This document shows, piece by piece, positions 16,012 to 24,623 of a stretch of 40,186 nt of DNA. Positions within the stretch are counted from its first letter, which is position 1. Each line of letters opens with the position of its first letter. The notes beneath the pieces are model-generated. The model saw only the letters and a list, made by a program, of their open reading frames with translations, was not told where the DNA came from and ran no database searches. The DNA lies in NCBI RefSeq assembly GCF_003389455.1, contig NZ_QUAC01000242.1:12065-52250 (forward strand). Direction: 5' to 3'. Position numbers and translations under genes: made by a program. The DNA comes from Streptomyces inhibens (GTDB lineage: Bacteria > Actinomycetota > Actinomycetes > Streptomycetales > Streptomycetaceae).

Positions 16012-18528
16012 TCATGACGGATTCTCGTTCTCCCCGTTCTGCTGCCGCGCGTCCTGCTGGTGCTGCCCTGGCGGCTCTTGCTGTGGCGGGGTGGTGGCGT
16101 CGCGGCCGCGTGCCCATCCGGCGCGCAGCGACGCCATGGTGGCGCGGGCCTGCTCGGGAGAGCGGCGCGGTGGTGGCGTGCTCTCCGTACGCGGAACCCA
16201 CTCGGGCTGCTTCTGCGGGGACGTCTGCAATCCGGGCGCGAGGCTTGCCTGCCGTACCCGGCGCGGGAGGCTGCTTTCCGGGTCTGTTTCTGTGGCCGCG
16301 GCGACGGGCGCCACCGGAGCGGTCGCGGGCGCGGTCGGCGCAGCGGCCGACTCTTCGTCGCGTACGGGCGGGTCCGGGACGGGCGGCAGGGCGGGCCGGG
16401 GTCGCGGGACGGACCCGAGCGCCCGGGTCGTGGCCGGCCGCCGGCGACGGAAGACCGGCCCGTCCTCCTCCGGTTCCGTCCTGTCCCCGTCGGCCGGCGC
16501 ATCCTCGTCGCGCTCCCCGGACAGCAGGGCCTCGGGCAGCAGCACCACGGCGGTGACGCCGCCGTACACCGAGGGTTGCAGGGTCACCGTGACGTGCTGA
16601 CGGTGGGCGAGGCGGTTGACCACGAAGAGACCGAGCTGTTCGGTGTCCAGCAGGTCGATCACCTCCGCGTCCTGGATACGGCGGTTGGCCTCGTCGAGCG
16701 CCTCCTTGCCCATACCGAGCCCGCGGTCCTGGATCTCCAGGGCGACGCCGGTGCCGACGCGCTCGGCCCGGACCTGCACCTTGGTGTGCGGGGGCGAGAA
16801 CATCACCGCGTTCTCGACGAGTTCGGCCAGCAGGTGGGTGACGTCGGCGACCGCGCCGCCGACCAGCCGTGCCTCGGCGACGGCATGCAACTCGACCCGC
16901 GGGAAGTCCTCGACCTCGGCGACGGCGGCGCGCACCACGTCCAGCAGTGGCACGGGATTGCGCCAGCCCCGTCCGGGAGCGGCACCGGAGAGGATGATCA
17001 GGCTCTCGGCATGCCGCCGCATACGGGTGGTGAGGTGGTCGAGCCGGAAGAGGTCCTCCAGTTCCACCGGGTCCTCGGTACGGCGTTCCATCGTGTCCAG
17101 CAGGGCGAGCTGGCGGTGCAGCAGCAGCTGGCTGCGCCGGGCGAGGCTGACATAGACGCCGGAGATGCCGCTGAGTGCCTCGGCGCGGTCGGCGGCCGCC
17201 TTGAGCGCAGCGCGGTGCACGGCCACCAGGGCCTCGGCCACCTGCCCCAATTCGTCCCGGCCGGTGCCGCGCTCACCGAGCGGTGCGACGGCATCGATGT
17301 CGACGGGTTTGCCGGCGTGCAGTCGGCGCATGGACGCGGGCAGGTCGCGGCCGGCGATCCGGAGTGCGGAGTTGCGCAGTTCCTCCAGCTCGACGACGAG
17401 CCGTCGGCCGATCTTGACCGAGATGAGGAGGGAGAGAAGGACACCGGCCAGCCCCAGGATCACGGCGATACCGGATCCGCCGAGGGTGTCGAGTGACAGC
17501 GGGCCGGCGCCGCGGGCCACACCGGCGCTTGCGTTCTGCTGCGCTGTGCGCAGGTCGCGCAGGACCGTTGCACTCGCCTCGCTCCAGCGGGCGGCGACGG
17601 TGGCGGCAGAGGCGTCTGCGCCCGCTTTCCGTACGGCGTCCTCGGCGGCCCGCAGCTCGCGGTAGGCCGGGCCGTCGAGGATCCGGCGGTAGGCGGCGGC
17701 GTCATCGGGCCGCAGGTCGTCGACCGTGGTGGCGAACAGCTCACGCTGGAGATGCACGGAGCCGGTGAAGGAGTCGAGCTGGTCGCGCGACATCCGTCCG
17801 GAGACCTGGGCGGCGCCGAGGACCGCGTCCTCCCGGGAGATCGCCTCCCGGGCCCGGGTGAGGTCCAGGACGATGCGGCCCTGCGAGGCGTCCGCCATCG
17901 TCGCCGGGCCGGTCAATGCGCCGAGGGTGGCAAGGCCGTGCTCGACGGTGTCGGTGTAGCCACGGATCACCCGGTCCGCACCGGCCACCGCGTGGCGGTC
18001 CTGCTTGCGCAGCGCGGGCAGTACGTCGGCGTCGTGCATCAGCTTGTCGATACGGCCGGGCAGAGCGGGGTCGACGGTCGCCGCGTCGGCGCTCCCGGCG
18101 TTGACGCCGTCCCGGAGGGCGGCCGCGGCGGAGTCGGTGGCCCGTTGCCGGTCGCGCAGCGCCCGCCGGCTCCCGTCGTCCGGTGCGGCGAGGGCGCGTG
18201 CCGCGGTGGCTCGCTCCTCCTGTACGGCGGCGACGTATGCGCCGACCGGCACGAGGAGGGTGGTGTCGACTTCCTTGAACCGGTTCAGATCGGAGACCTG
18301 CTGCGCGGTGGTGACCGTGGCGAAGGCCCACAGGGCGATCAGGGACACCACCGGGACCATGAGCAGCGCGACGATCTTGGCGCGCACGGACCGGGGCATC
18401 AGAGGGAGCCGGTAATTCGCTCCGGATTTCCTGGACTTGGGGACCGGGGGCAGCGCATGTCTCGGGCCGCCGGTCGGCGGCACTTCCCCTCCGTACCCGG
18501 AATGGTCCGGACTCTGTCGTGCGTGCAT
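16012..18528 (-). CDS. cvnA: Conservon sensor histidine-kinase-like protein CvnA
   Basis: An 838-residue membrane sensor. Membrane segments are at about residues 51-72 (KIVALLMVPVVSLIALWAFA) and about 355-378 (IAVILGLAGVLLSLLISVKI). The extracellular part between them is a nitrate-sensor-like helical (NIT) domain (VQEERATAARALAAPDDGS). A HAMP-like linker follows, then a kinase core and a HATPase domain with an N-box ELVENAVMFSPPHTKV and G-box DRGLGMG. The last 150 residues are a Pro/Arg-rich tail. Conservon kinases lack a classical response regulator and pass signals to CvnB-D. It is 15 bases downstream of the MHYT gene. Confidence 0.92.
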   Translation of the reverse strand: MHARQSPDHSGYGGEVPPTGGPRHALPPVPKSRKSGANYRLPLMPRSVRAKIVALLMVPVVSLIALWAFATVTTAQQVSDLNRFKEVDTTLLVPVGAYVAAVQEERATAARALAAPDDGSRRALRDRQRATDSAAAALRDGVNAGSADAATVDPALPGRIDKLMHDADVLPALRKQDRHAVAGADRVIRGYTDTVEHGLATLGALTGPATMADASQGRIVLDLTRAREAISREDAVLGAAQVSGRMSRDQLDSFTGSVHLQRELFATTVDDLRPDDAAAYRRILDGPAYRELRAAEDAVRKAGADASAATVAARWSEASATVLRDLRTAQQNASAGVARGAGPLSLDTLGGSGIAVILGLAGVLLSLLISVKIGRRLVVELEELRNSALRIAGRDLPASMRRLHAGKPVDIDAVAPLGERGTGRDELGQVAEALVAVHRAALKAAADRAEALSGISGVYVSLARRSQLLLHRQLALLDTMERRTEDPVELEDLFRLDHLTTRMRRHAESLIILSGAAPGRGWRNPVPLLDVVRAAVAEVEDFPRVELHAVAEARLVGGAVADVTHLLAELVENAVMFSPPHTKVQVRAERVGTGVALEIQDRGLGMGKEALDEANRRIQDAEVIDLLDTEQLGLFVVNRLAHRQHVTVTLQPSVYGGVTAVVLLPEALLSGERDEDAPADGDRTEPEEDGPVFRRRRPATTRALGSVPRPRPALPPVPDPPVRDEESAAAPTAPATAPVAPVAAATETDPESSLPRRVRQASLAPGLQTSPQKQPEWVPRTESTPPPRRSPEQARATMASLRAGWARGRDATTPPQQEPPGQHQQDARQQNGENENPS

Positions 18529-18543
18529 GAGTTCCTCAATAGG

Positions 18544-19326
18544 TCAGGAAAAGGTGGGCAGTTCGCCCTCGCGGAACGACTCTGCGGAGGCGGATGCGGC
18601 GCGTTCCCGGGCGGTTGGGGACAATGCGACGAAGGCCACGGTGAGGAAGAGAAAAGAGCCGAGTACAACGGTCAGCGGAAAGATGAATTCCATTGCGGTG
18701 ACACCGGGAAGCGGCGCGCGACTGGGCGTCAGCTCGATGTTCACGGCGGCCATTCCCGTGTAGTGCATGCTGCTGACGGCAAGCCCCATCACCAGGGAGG
18801 CAAGGGCCGCGCCGATCGCGCCGCGCACGTTGAGCGCGGCCCACAGTGCGGCCGTCGCGGCACCCGCGGCGATGACGACGGAGAGCCCGACGAGGCCAGG
18901 ATCGAAGCCGACGTGCCCGTGCAGGCGCATGGCGGCCATGCCCAGGTAGTGCATCGCCGCGACACCGATGCCGGTGCCCAGCCCGCCGAGCAGCAGCGAT
19001 CGCAGCCGGGCGGCGCCATGGCCGACGGTGAAGACGCCGGCGCCGACGACCACCATGGCGACCAGCAGGCTGAGTACGGTCAGCAGGACGTCGTAGCGGA
19101 TCGGGCTGCCGGTGACGCCGAAGCCGAGCATGGCGATGAAGTGCATCGTCCAGATGCCCGAGCCGATGGCGACGGAGGCGGTCAGCAGCCAGTTGCGGCG
19201 CGAGCGGCCGTCGGCGGCCAGCGCTCGTACGGTACAGCGGAGTCCGAGAGCGGATCCTACGCACGCCATCGCATAGGCGAGGACCGGGGATACCCAGCCC
19301 GCGCTGAAGTGTTGCATGTGGCCCAC
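18544..19326 (-). CDS. MHYT-domain integral membrane protein
   Basis: A 260-residue protein with seven or more predicted membrane segments. It has three copies of the MHYT signature at helix ends: MHFIAMLGFG, MHYLGMAAM and MHYTGMAAV. The conserved Met/His residues are proposed to bind copper and to sense oxygen, CO or NO. The GTG start is preceded by AAAGGA at a suitable distance. No GGDEF/EAL or kinase domain is attached, so output would have to pass to a partner. The conservon cvnABCD follows after only 15 bases on the same strand, suggesting that this protein feeds the conservon. That functional link is inference. Confidence 0.88.
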   Translation of the reverse strand: MGHMQHFSAGWVSPVLAYAMACVGSALGLRCTVRALAADGRSRRNWLLTASVAIGSGIWTMHFIAMLGFGVTGSPIRYDVLLTVLSLLVAMVVVGAGVFTVGHGAARLRSLLLGGLGTGIGVAAMHYLGMAAMRLHGHVGFDPGLVGLSVVIAAGAATAALWAALNVRGAIGAALASLVMGLAVSSMHYTGMAAVNIELTPSRAPLPGVTAMEFIFPLTVVLGSFLFLTVAFVALSPTARERAASASAESFREGELPTFS

Positions 19327-19746
19327 GGAGTTTCCTTTCGCGTATTCGGTTCGCGGCGACGGACGCTAACACGTGATCGTCTTGTGAAACTCGGGCACGG
19401 ACGCAGGTTAATTCGGAGAGAAACGCAGGTCCCCTGACACACCGTTTCACTACCAGCGAGTTCAGTGATCTGCCTTCCGGGCAAATGTCCACCATTGCCC
19501 GGCACCGGCACTGCTGATTACGCGTCAATTCCGGGGAAGTGAGAGTTGGCCGGCATATCGGCAATAAATTCGGCGATGAGAAAGGTCACGGGAATCGCGG
19601 TAACCATGCCCGCACAAGCCCCACCATGCACGCCCAAAAGGAAGAAGGGGTGCACATGGGGCACCCCCGACGACCTCTCCGTACGAACAAAGGAACACGG
19701 GATCGAGTGTTCGCCAGAAGGCATGATCGAGCCCGATCGGGGTTCC
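19327..19746. other. Intergenic region upstream of the MHYT-conservon operon
   Basis: A long non-coding stretch of lower GC than the genes. A hairpin with a 7-base stem (GGGGTGC 19647-19653, GCACCCC 19661-19667) is visible. A GTGAAA/TTTCAC pair (about 19384 and 19443) lies near where the MHYT promoter should be, but no convincing -35/-10 pair could be assigned. Short open frames here have neither Streptomyces codon bias nor recognisable motifs. Confidence 0.5.
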
Positions 19747-19776
19747 TTGACTCATCGCGTCAGGTGATGATTACAC
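19747..19776 (+). promoter_or_regulatory. Candidate promoter of the 19-residue peptide gene
   Basis: TTGACT followed after 18 bases by TTACAC (or after 17 by ATTACA). The -35 match is good and the -10 moderate. It would give a 5' leader of about 100 bases before the small coding region. Confidence 0.4.
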
Positions 19777-19884
19777 CGCGCAACCGGCGGGCTGCAGACC
19801 GCTACCGCGCCTCCGGTCGACATCCCTTGCTGGGCCGGAGAGTTGGTCCCACATCGCATCAGTTGCTCAAGGAGAGACAGCAAG

Positions 19885-19944
19885 ATGGACATCCTCACCA
19901 ACATCCTCGCCGGCGTCTTCCACTTCCTGGGTTGGCTCGTCTGA
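19885..19944 (+). CDS. 19-residue hydrophobic/amphipathic small protein
   Basis: The frame reads MDILTNILAGVFHFLGWLV and stops at TGA. It has an excellent ribosome binding site (AAGGAGA) at the right distance, G/C-rich wobble positions (nearly every codon ends in C or G), and a perfect 14-base terminator stem beginning 18 bases after the stop. Together with a candidate promoter this makes a complete isolated transcription unit. The peptide would form a single amphipathic or membrane helix with one acidic residue near the N-terminus and aromatic residues at the C-terminus. Possible roles are a membrane-active peptide (toxin-like or modulin-like) or a small membrane-protein regulator. I do not recognise a named family. 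Confidence 0.65.
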   Translation: MDILTNILAGVFHFLGWLV

Positions 19945-19961
19945 CGAACTTCGCAGCACTT

Positions 19962-19997
19962 GGCGCCGCTCCTCCCTGTCCCTGGAGGAGCGGCGCC
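19962..19997 (+). terminator. Strong bidirectional terminator
   Basis: GGCGCCGCTCCTCC (19962-19975) pairs perfectly with GGAGGAGCGGCGCC (19984-19997) around an 8-base loop, followed by TTCCC. It serves the 19-residue peptide gene and could also end transcription from the convergent permease gene, whose stop lies about 40 bases away. Confidence 0.85.
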
Positions 19998-20038
19998 TTC
20001 CCGGTCCTGGGTCCCGGTGGTAGCGGACCGGCGGCGGG

Positions 20039-21418
20039 TTACTTCTCCAGCTTCTGCCGGGAGGTCTCCGGAAGCGTCAGATAGACGACGAACGAGACGA
20101 GGCACAGCGCGGCCACGTACCAGGGGAAGAGGTCGGCATGGCCGGCCTGTTTGAACCAGGTGCCCACGTAGGGGGCGGTGCCGCCGAAGAGGGCGACGGT
20201 GAGGGAGTACGGGAAGCCGATGCCGGCGGCGCGGACCCGCGCGGGGAACATCTCGGCGTTCACGGCCGCGGCGATCGCGGTGTATCCGGTCAGCAGCACC
20301 ATGCCCGCGCACTGCACCAGCAGCAGCGAGAAGAACGCATCGGTGACCAGGTGCAGCAGCGGCACCGCCAGGACGGCGAAGCCCAGCGAGAAGCCGAGCA
20401 GCAGCGGTTTGCGGCCGATGCGGTCCGAGAGCATTCCGCCGAGCGGCTGGAGCAGGGCGAAGAAGATGAGCGAGAGGGTGCCGACGGTCAGCGATTCGCC
20501 CTTGTCGAAGCCCGCGTTGACCTGGGCATAGGTGGGCAGGTAGGTCGTCCAGGTGTAGTACGCGATGGTGCCGCCCACGGTGATACCGCAGATCAGCAGG
20601 GACTGGCGGGGGTGGCGGCGCAGCGCCTCGAAGAGACCGGGGCGCTCGGCCGCCCGCTGCTCGATTGGGGTCTCCCCTGCTCGAACGGAGTTGAGAGCTT
20701 GGGGAAGGGTCTCCCCTGCTCGAACGGAGTTGAGAGCTTGGGGAAGGGTCTCCTGGGCACCGCGCCGGATCCACAGTCCCAGCAGACTCAGCAGAGCGCC
20801 GATGAGGAACGCCACCCGCCAGCCCCACTGCCCCATCTGCCGCTCGGTGAGCAGCGTGGCGAGCAGCGCCGCGGTCCCGGATGCCAGCAGCTGGCCGATG
20901 CTCGTGGACACGTACTGGAAGCTGGAGAACAGTCCGCGCCTGCCGGGTCCCGCCGATTCGACGAGGAAGGTCGTGGACGCGGCGAACTCGCCGCCCACCG
21001 ACAGGCCCTGCACGAGGCGGGCGACGACCAGGACGACGGGGGCCAGTACTCCGGTGGTCGCGTAGGTGGGGGTGAGTGCGACCAGCAGACTGCCGCCGCC
21101 CATCAGCAAGATGGTGAGGGTCAGTGCGGTGCGCCGGCCGCGCCGGTCGGCGACCGCGCCCATCAGCAGTCCGCCGACCGGCCGCATGAAGAAACCGACC
21201 GCGAAGACGGCGAAGGAGGAGAGCAGCGGCACCAGGGAGTTGCCGGCGCTCTTGGGGAAGACCTGCTCGGCGAAGTAGACCGCGAGGAAGGAGTACGCGT
21301 ACCAGTCGTACCACTCGACGGCGTTACCGACGGAGGCGGCGGCCAGCTGCCGCAGCCGCGACGGCCGGACGGCACCCTCGGGCGCCCGGTCCTCGACTAT
21401 GCGTTCGGCACTCGACAT
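20039..21418 (-). CDS. MHS-family MFS permease, probable carboxylate:H+ symporter
   Basis: A 459-residue metabolite:H+ symporter. The N-terminal SVGNAVEWYDWYAYSFLAVYF segment, the FMRPVGGLLMGAVADRRGRR loop and the RLVQGLSVGGEFAAS helix are characteristic of the MHS subfamily (alpha-ketoglutarate, citrate, proline/betaine and shikimate permeases). The ATG start has GGAGGA upstream. It diverges from lutABC, so a monocarboxylate or related acid such as lactate or glycolate is the likely cargo, though this is inference. Residues about 225-251, in the central cytoplasmic loop, consist of two identical 13-residue copies (ETLPQALNSVRAG) encoded by a tandem DNA repeat not expected in this family. The insertion keeps the frame, so the protein may still work. 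Confidence 0.87.
   Translation of the reverse strand: MSSAERIVEDRAPEGAVRPSRLRQLAAASVGNAVEWYDWYAYSFLAVYFAEQVFPKSAGNSLVPLLSSFAVFAVGFFMRPVGGLLMGAVADRRGRRTALTLTILLMGGGSLLVALTPTYATTGVLAPVVLVVARLVQGLSVGGEFAASTTFLVESAGPGRRGLFSSFQYVSTSIGQLLASGTAALLATLLTERQMGQWGWRVAFLIGALLSLLGLWIRRGAQETLPQALNSVRAGETLPQALNSVRAGETPIEQRAAERPGLFEALRRHPRQSLLICGITVGGTIAYYTWTTYLPTYAQVNAGFDKGESLTVGTLSLIFFALLQPLGGMLSDRIGRKPLLLGFSLGFAVLAVPLLHLVTDAFFSLLLVQCAGMVLLTGYTAIAAAVNAEMFPARVRAAGIGFPYSLTVALFGGTAPYVGTWFKQAGHADLFPWYVAALCLVSFVVYLTLPETSRQKLEK
20668..20745 (-). repeat. Exact tandem 39-base repeat within the permease gene
   Basis: Two identical, directly adjacent 39-base units (20668-20706 and 20707-20745). On the minus strand each contains TTCCCCAAG, CTCCGTTCGAGCAGGGGAG and ends in ACCC. 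Being 13 codons long, each copy preserves the frame. A related single element is at 13857-13902. These look like members of a dispersed Streptomyces repeat that has invaded coding sequence. Confidence 0.85.
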
Positions 21419-21501
21419 GGTCCTCCGCTCCGGGTTCTTCTCCTGGGCCTGCTGCTGGGGCAGGATGAGCCGACAGGTGATCATGTACCGCTGAAGCGGG
21501 T

Positions 21502-21524
21502 GGCCGCCAGAGTCCGTGGCGGCC
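21502..21524 (+). promoter_or_regulatory. Hairpin in the lutA leader
   Basis: GGCCGCC (21502-21508) and GGCGGCC (21518-21524) can form a 7-base stem with a 9-base loop, ending just before the AAAGGAG ribosome binding site of lutA. It could be an operator or an mRNA structure affecting translation of the lactate operon; no more can be said from sequence. Confidence 0.35.
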
Positions 21525-21540
21525 GAAAGGAGATGGCAAC

Positions 21541-22293
21541 GTGCGTGTAGCACTGTTCGTCACCTGCATCAACGACCTGCTCCATCCGCGGACGGGGCAG
21601 GCGGTGGTGGAGCTGCTGGAGCGGCTGGGGGTGGAGGTCGACTTCCCCGCCGAGCAGAGCTGCTGCGGTCAGCCGCAGTTCAACACCGGTTACCGGCATG
21701 CGACCGAGCCGCTGGTGCGCCGCTTCGACCGTGCCTTCCGCGATTACGAGTATGTGGTCACCCCGTCCGGTTCCTGCGCGGCGATGGTGCGCGACAACTA
21801 CCCACGGATCGGGGCGAAGGCGGCGGCCGAGGGGCGTGGCCGGGAGCTGACCGATGCCGCGGCGAGCGCCGTGCCCAAGACCTATGAACTCACCGAATTC
21901 CTGGTCGATGTGCTGAAAGTGACCGATGTGGGCGCCTATTACCCACATACCGTCACCTATCACCCCACCTGTCATGGACTGCGGATGCTGGGGCTGGGCG
22001 ACCGCCCGCGGCGGCTCCTCGCACACGTCAAGGGACTGGAACTGCGGGAGCTGCCGGGCGCCGAGGAGTGCTGTGGTTTCGGCGGCACCTTCGCGGTGAA
22101 GAACCCGGCGGTCTCGGCCGCGATGGGCGCCGACAAGGTCCGCAATGTGCTCGGGACCGGGGCCGAGGCGGTCTGTACCGTCGACAACTCCTGTCTGCTG
22201 CACATCGGCGGCACCCTCACCCGGCAGGGCTCGACGGTCCGTCCGGTCCATATCGCCGAGATCCTGGCCAGTACGGAAGGGAGTGTGCGGTGA
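21541..22293 (+). CDS. lutA: L-lactate utilisation protein LutA (Fe-S, CCG domains)
   Basis: A 250-residue protein with two cysteine-rich CCG domains: SCCGQPQFNTGY near residue 40 and HPTCHG followed by ECCGFGGTFAVK near residues 140-185. This matches LutA (YkgE), the CCG-domain subunit of the three-part iron-sulfur L-lactate oxidase, related to the heterodisulfide reductase/GlpC CCG family. The GTG start follows AAAGGAG. The stop overlaps the lutB GTG, indicating a coupled operon. The complex feeds electrons from L-lactate to the respiratory chain. The divergent MHS permease may bring in the substrate. Confidence 0.93.
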   Translation: MRVALFVTCINDLLHPRTGQAVVELLERLGVEVDFPAEQSCCGQPQFNTGYRHATEPLVRRFDRAFRDYEYVVTPSGSCAAMVRDNYPRIGAKAAAEGRGRELTDAAASAVPKTYELTEFLVDVLKVTDVGAYYPHTVTYHPTCHGLRMLGLGDRPRRLLAHVKGLELRELPGAEECCGFGGTFAVKNPAVSAAMGADKVRNVLGTGAEAVCTVDNSCLLHIGGTLTRQGSTVRPVHIAEILASTEGSVR

Positions 22294-23780
22294 GCGGCAC
22301 CTATCTGGGCATGCCCGCGTTCCCCCGGGCCGCGGCCGCCTCCACCCGTGACAAACAGCTGCGCGCCAACCTCACCCACGCCACCCACACCATCCGCGAC
22401 AAACGGGCCAAGGCCGTCGCCGAACTGGACGACTGGGCGCAGCTGCGGGCCGCCGGCGCCGCGGTGAAGGACCGGACGCTGCGCCATCTCGACCACTATC
22501 TGGAGCAGTTGGAGGCGGCGGTCACCGCCGCGGGCGGACAGGTCCACTGGGCGGCGGACGCCGACGAGGCCAACCGGATCGTCACCCGGCTGGTGCGGGA
22601 GACCGGCGAGCGCGAGGTCGTCAAGGTCAAGTCGATGGCGACGCAGGAGATCGGGCTGAACGAGGCGCTGGCCGAGGCCGGTATCCGCGCGTACGAGACG
22701 GATCTGGCCGAGCTGATCGTGCAGCTCGGCGACGATCTGCCGTCGCACATCCTGGTGCCCGCGATCCACCGCAACCGCTCCGAGATCCGCGACATCTTCC
22801 GCCGCGAGATGGCCTCCTGGGGCCGTCCGGCGCCCGCGGGGCTCTCCGACTCCCCCGCCGCGCTGGCGGAGGCGGCGCGGCTGCATCTGCGGGAGAAGTT
22901 CCTGTCCGCGAAGGTCGGGATCTCCGGTGCCAACTTCATGGTGGCGGAGTCCGGCACGCTGGTCGTCGTCGAGTCCGAGGGCAACGGCCGGATGTGTCTG
23001 ACCCTGCCCGAGACGCTGATCTCCGTTGTGGGCATCGAGAAGGTGGTGCCGACCTGGCAGGACCTGGAGATCTTCCTGCAGCTGCTGCCCCGCTCGTCGA
23101 CGGCCGAGCGGATGAATCCGTACACCTCCACCTGGACGGGGACGACGGACGGCGACGGGCCGCAGACCTTCCATCTCGTGCTGCTCGACAACGGGCGGAC
23201 CGACACCCTGGCCGACACCGTCGGGCGGCAGGCGCTGCGCTGTATCCGCTGCTCGGCATGTCTGAACGTCTGCCCGGTGTACGAGCGGGCCGGCGGACAT
23301 GCCTACGGCTCGCCCTACCCCGGGCCGATCGGCGCCATCCTCACTCCCCAACTACGCGGTATGGCAGGGCCGTTGGAGGCTTCCCTGCCATACGCCTCGT
23401 CGCTGTGCGGAGCCTGCTACGAGGTGTGTCCGGTCGCCATCGACATCCCGGAGGTGCTGGTGCATCTGCGGGAGCGGGTGGTGGAGGGCGGGCCGGTCAC
23501 CCGGGGCGGGGCGCGTACGGTCCTCAAACCGGCCAAGGGGCATGCCGCGGAGCGGGCGGCGATGCGCGCGGCGGCCTGGGCGTTCGACCACCCGGGGGCG
23601 CTGCGCGGCGGTATGCGGCTGGCGGCCCGCAGCCGCCGGCTGCATCCGCGGCGCCTGCCGGGGCCGGGCCGCGCCTGGTCGCAGACCCGCGATCTGCCGG
23701 CGGTGCCGGCCGAGTCCTTCCGCGACTGGTGGCAGCGCACCCGCGGTACGTCGTCCGAGCAGCGAGGAGACGTCAAGTGA
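22290..23780 (+). CDS. lutB: L-lactate utilisation iron-sulfur protein LutB
   Basis: A 496-residue protein. A long N-terminal LUD domain (KVKSMATQEIGLNEALAEAGI; ESGTLVVVESEGNGRM) precedes two 4Fe-4S ferredoxin-like motifs, CIRCSACLNVCPVY near residue 318 and CGACYEVCPVAIDIP near residue 373. The last 100 residues are Arg/Ala-rich and more variable. This is the standard layout of LutB (YkgF), the electron-transfer subunit of L-lactate oxidation. GTG start, four-base overlap with lutA and with lutC, ribosome binding site GGAAGGGAG. Confidence 0.94.
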   Translation: MSGTYLGMPAFPRAAAASTRDKQLRANLTHATHTIRDKRAKAVAELDDWAQLRAAGAAVKDRTLRHLDHYLEQLEAAVTAAGGQVHWAADADEANRIVTRLVRETGEREVVKVKSMATQEIGLNEALAEAGIRAYETDLAELIVQLGDDLPSHILVPAIHRNRSEIRDIFRREMASWGRPAPAGLSDSPAALAEAARLHLREKFLSAKVGISGANFMVAESGTLVVVESEGNGRMCLTLPETLISVVGIEKVVPTWQDLEIFLQLLPRSSTAERMNPYTSTWTGTTDGDGPQTFHLVLLDNGRTDTLADTVGRQALRCIRCSACLNVCPVYERAGGHAYGSPYPGPIGAILTPQLRGMAGPLEASLPYASSLCGACYEVCPVAIDIPEVLVHLRERVVEGGPVTRGGARTVLKPAKGHAAERAAMRAAAWAFDHPGALRGGMRLAARSRRLHPRRLPGPGRAWSQTRDLPAVPAESFRDWWQRTRGTSSEQRGDVK

Positions 23781-24466
23781 GCAGCCGGGACGTGGTGTTG
23801 GCGCGGGTGCGCCGGGCGCTTGCGGATGTGCCGCGGGGTGAGGGGCCGAGCGATCCGCCGGTGCCGCGCGACTATCACCGGGTGCACGGATCCCGTACGA
23901 CGGCGCAGAGCGTCGAACTGCTGGCGGAGAATCTCGCGGAGTACCGGGCGATCGTGCATCGCAGCGACGCCGAGGGGCTGCCGGGGCTGATCCACCGACT
24001 GCTGGCGGAGCGCGGGGCACGGACGGTGGTGGTGCCGCCGGGGCTGGATGCGTCGTGGCTGGATCCGGCGTGGCGGGATCCGTCGTCGGAGTCCGGCTCC
24101 GATGTCACCCTCGTCGAGGACCATGCGTCGAGTACGCCGTATGAACTCGACGCCGTGGACAGTGTGCTGACGGGCTGTGCGGTGGCCATCGCGGAGACCG
24201 GCACCCTCGTCCTGGACGCCGGCCCCGACCAGGGCAGACGCCGGATCACGTTGGTGCCCGACCACCACATCTGTGTCGTCCGCGTCCCGGACCAGGTCGT
24301 CGGCTCGGTGCCGGAGGCGCTGCCGCGACTGGCGCCGGAGCGGCCGCTGACCTGGATCTCCGGTCCGTCCGCGACCAGCGATATCGAACTCGACCGGGTG
24401 GAGGGGGTGCACGGGCCGCGGACGCTGGAGGTGATTCTGCTGGCGGGGTCGCGGGAGGCGGGCTGA
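23777..24466 (+). CDS. lutC: L-lactate utilisation protein LutC (LUD domain)
   Basis: A 229-residue LUD-domain protein (YkgG/LutC family). AVAIAETGTLVLDAGPDQGRR and the following LVPDHHICVV strand form the conserved core, and ISGPSATSDIELDRVEGVHGP is the C-terminal family signature. The GTG start overlaps the lutB stop and has AGGAG at eight bases. It completes the lutABC operon for respiratory growth on L-lactate. Confidence 0.94.
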   Translation: MSSRDVVLARVRRALADVPRGEGPSDPPVPRDYHRVHGSRTTAQSVELLAENLAEYRAIVHRSDAEGLPGLIHRLLAERGARTVVVPPGLDASWLDPAWRDPSSESGSDVTLVEDHASSTPYELDAVDSVLTGCAVAIAETGTLVLDAGPDQGRRRITLVPDHHICVVRVPDQVVGSVPEALPRLAPERPLTWISGPSATSDIELDRVEGVHGPRTLEVILLAGSREAG

Positions 24467-24478
24467 GCCCGGGGGCGG

Positions 24479-24499
24479 CCGGCCGGCGGGCCCGGCCGG
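24479..24499 (+). terminator. Probable terminator of the lut operon
   Basis: CCGGCCGG, five bases, CCGGCCGG, within a run of G/C palindromes starting 12 bases after the lutC stop. The stem is strong but has no U-tract. Confidence 0.5.
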
Positions 24500-24623
24500 G
24501 CTGCGGTGGCCGGGCGAGGGCTGCAACAGGTGTGCGACCCCGTTGTCAGTGGGGATTCCTACACTGATCGGGATGGTTCTCGCACACGCCGTGCGAGGGC
24601 GCGCGCCCGGGGGGAGGGAGCAG

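Noticed and set aside
19518..19724. 68-codon minus-strand frame in the region upstream of the 19-residue peptide gene
   Set aside because: Poor wobble-position bias, no ribosome binding site and no recognisable motif; treated as non-coding.
24537..24565. TTGTCA...TACACT as promoter of the terpene-cyclase-like gene
   Set aside because: The spacing of 11 bases is too short for a -35/-10 pair, so I did not call it.
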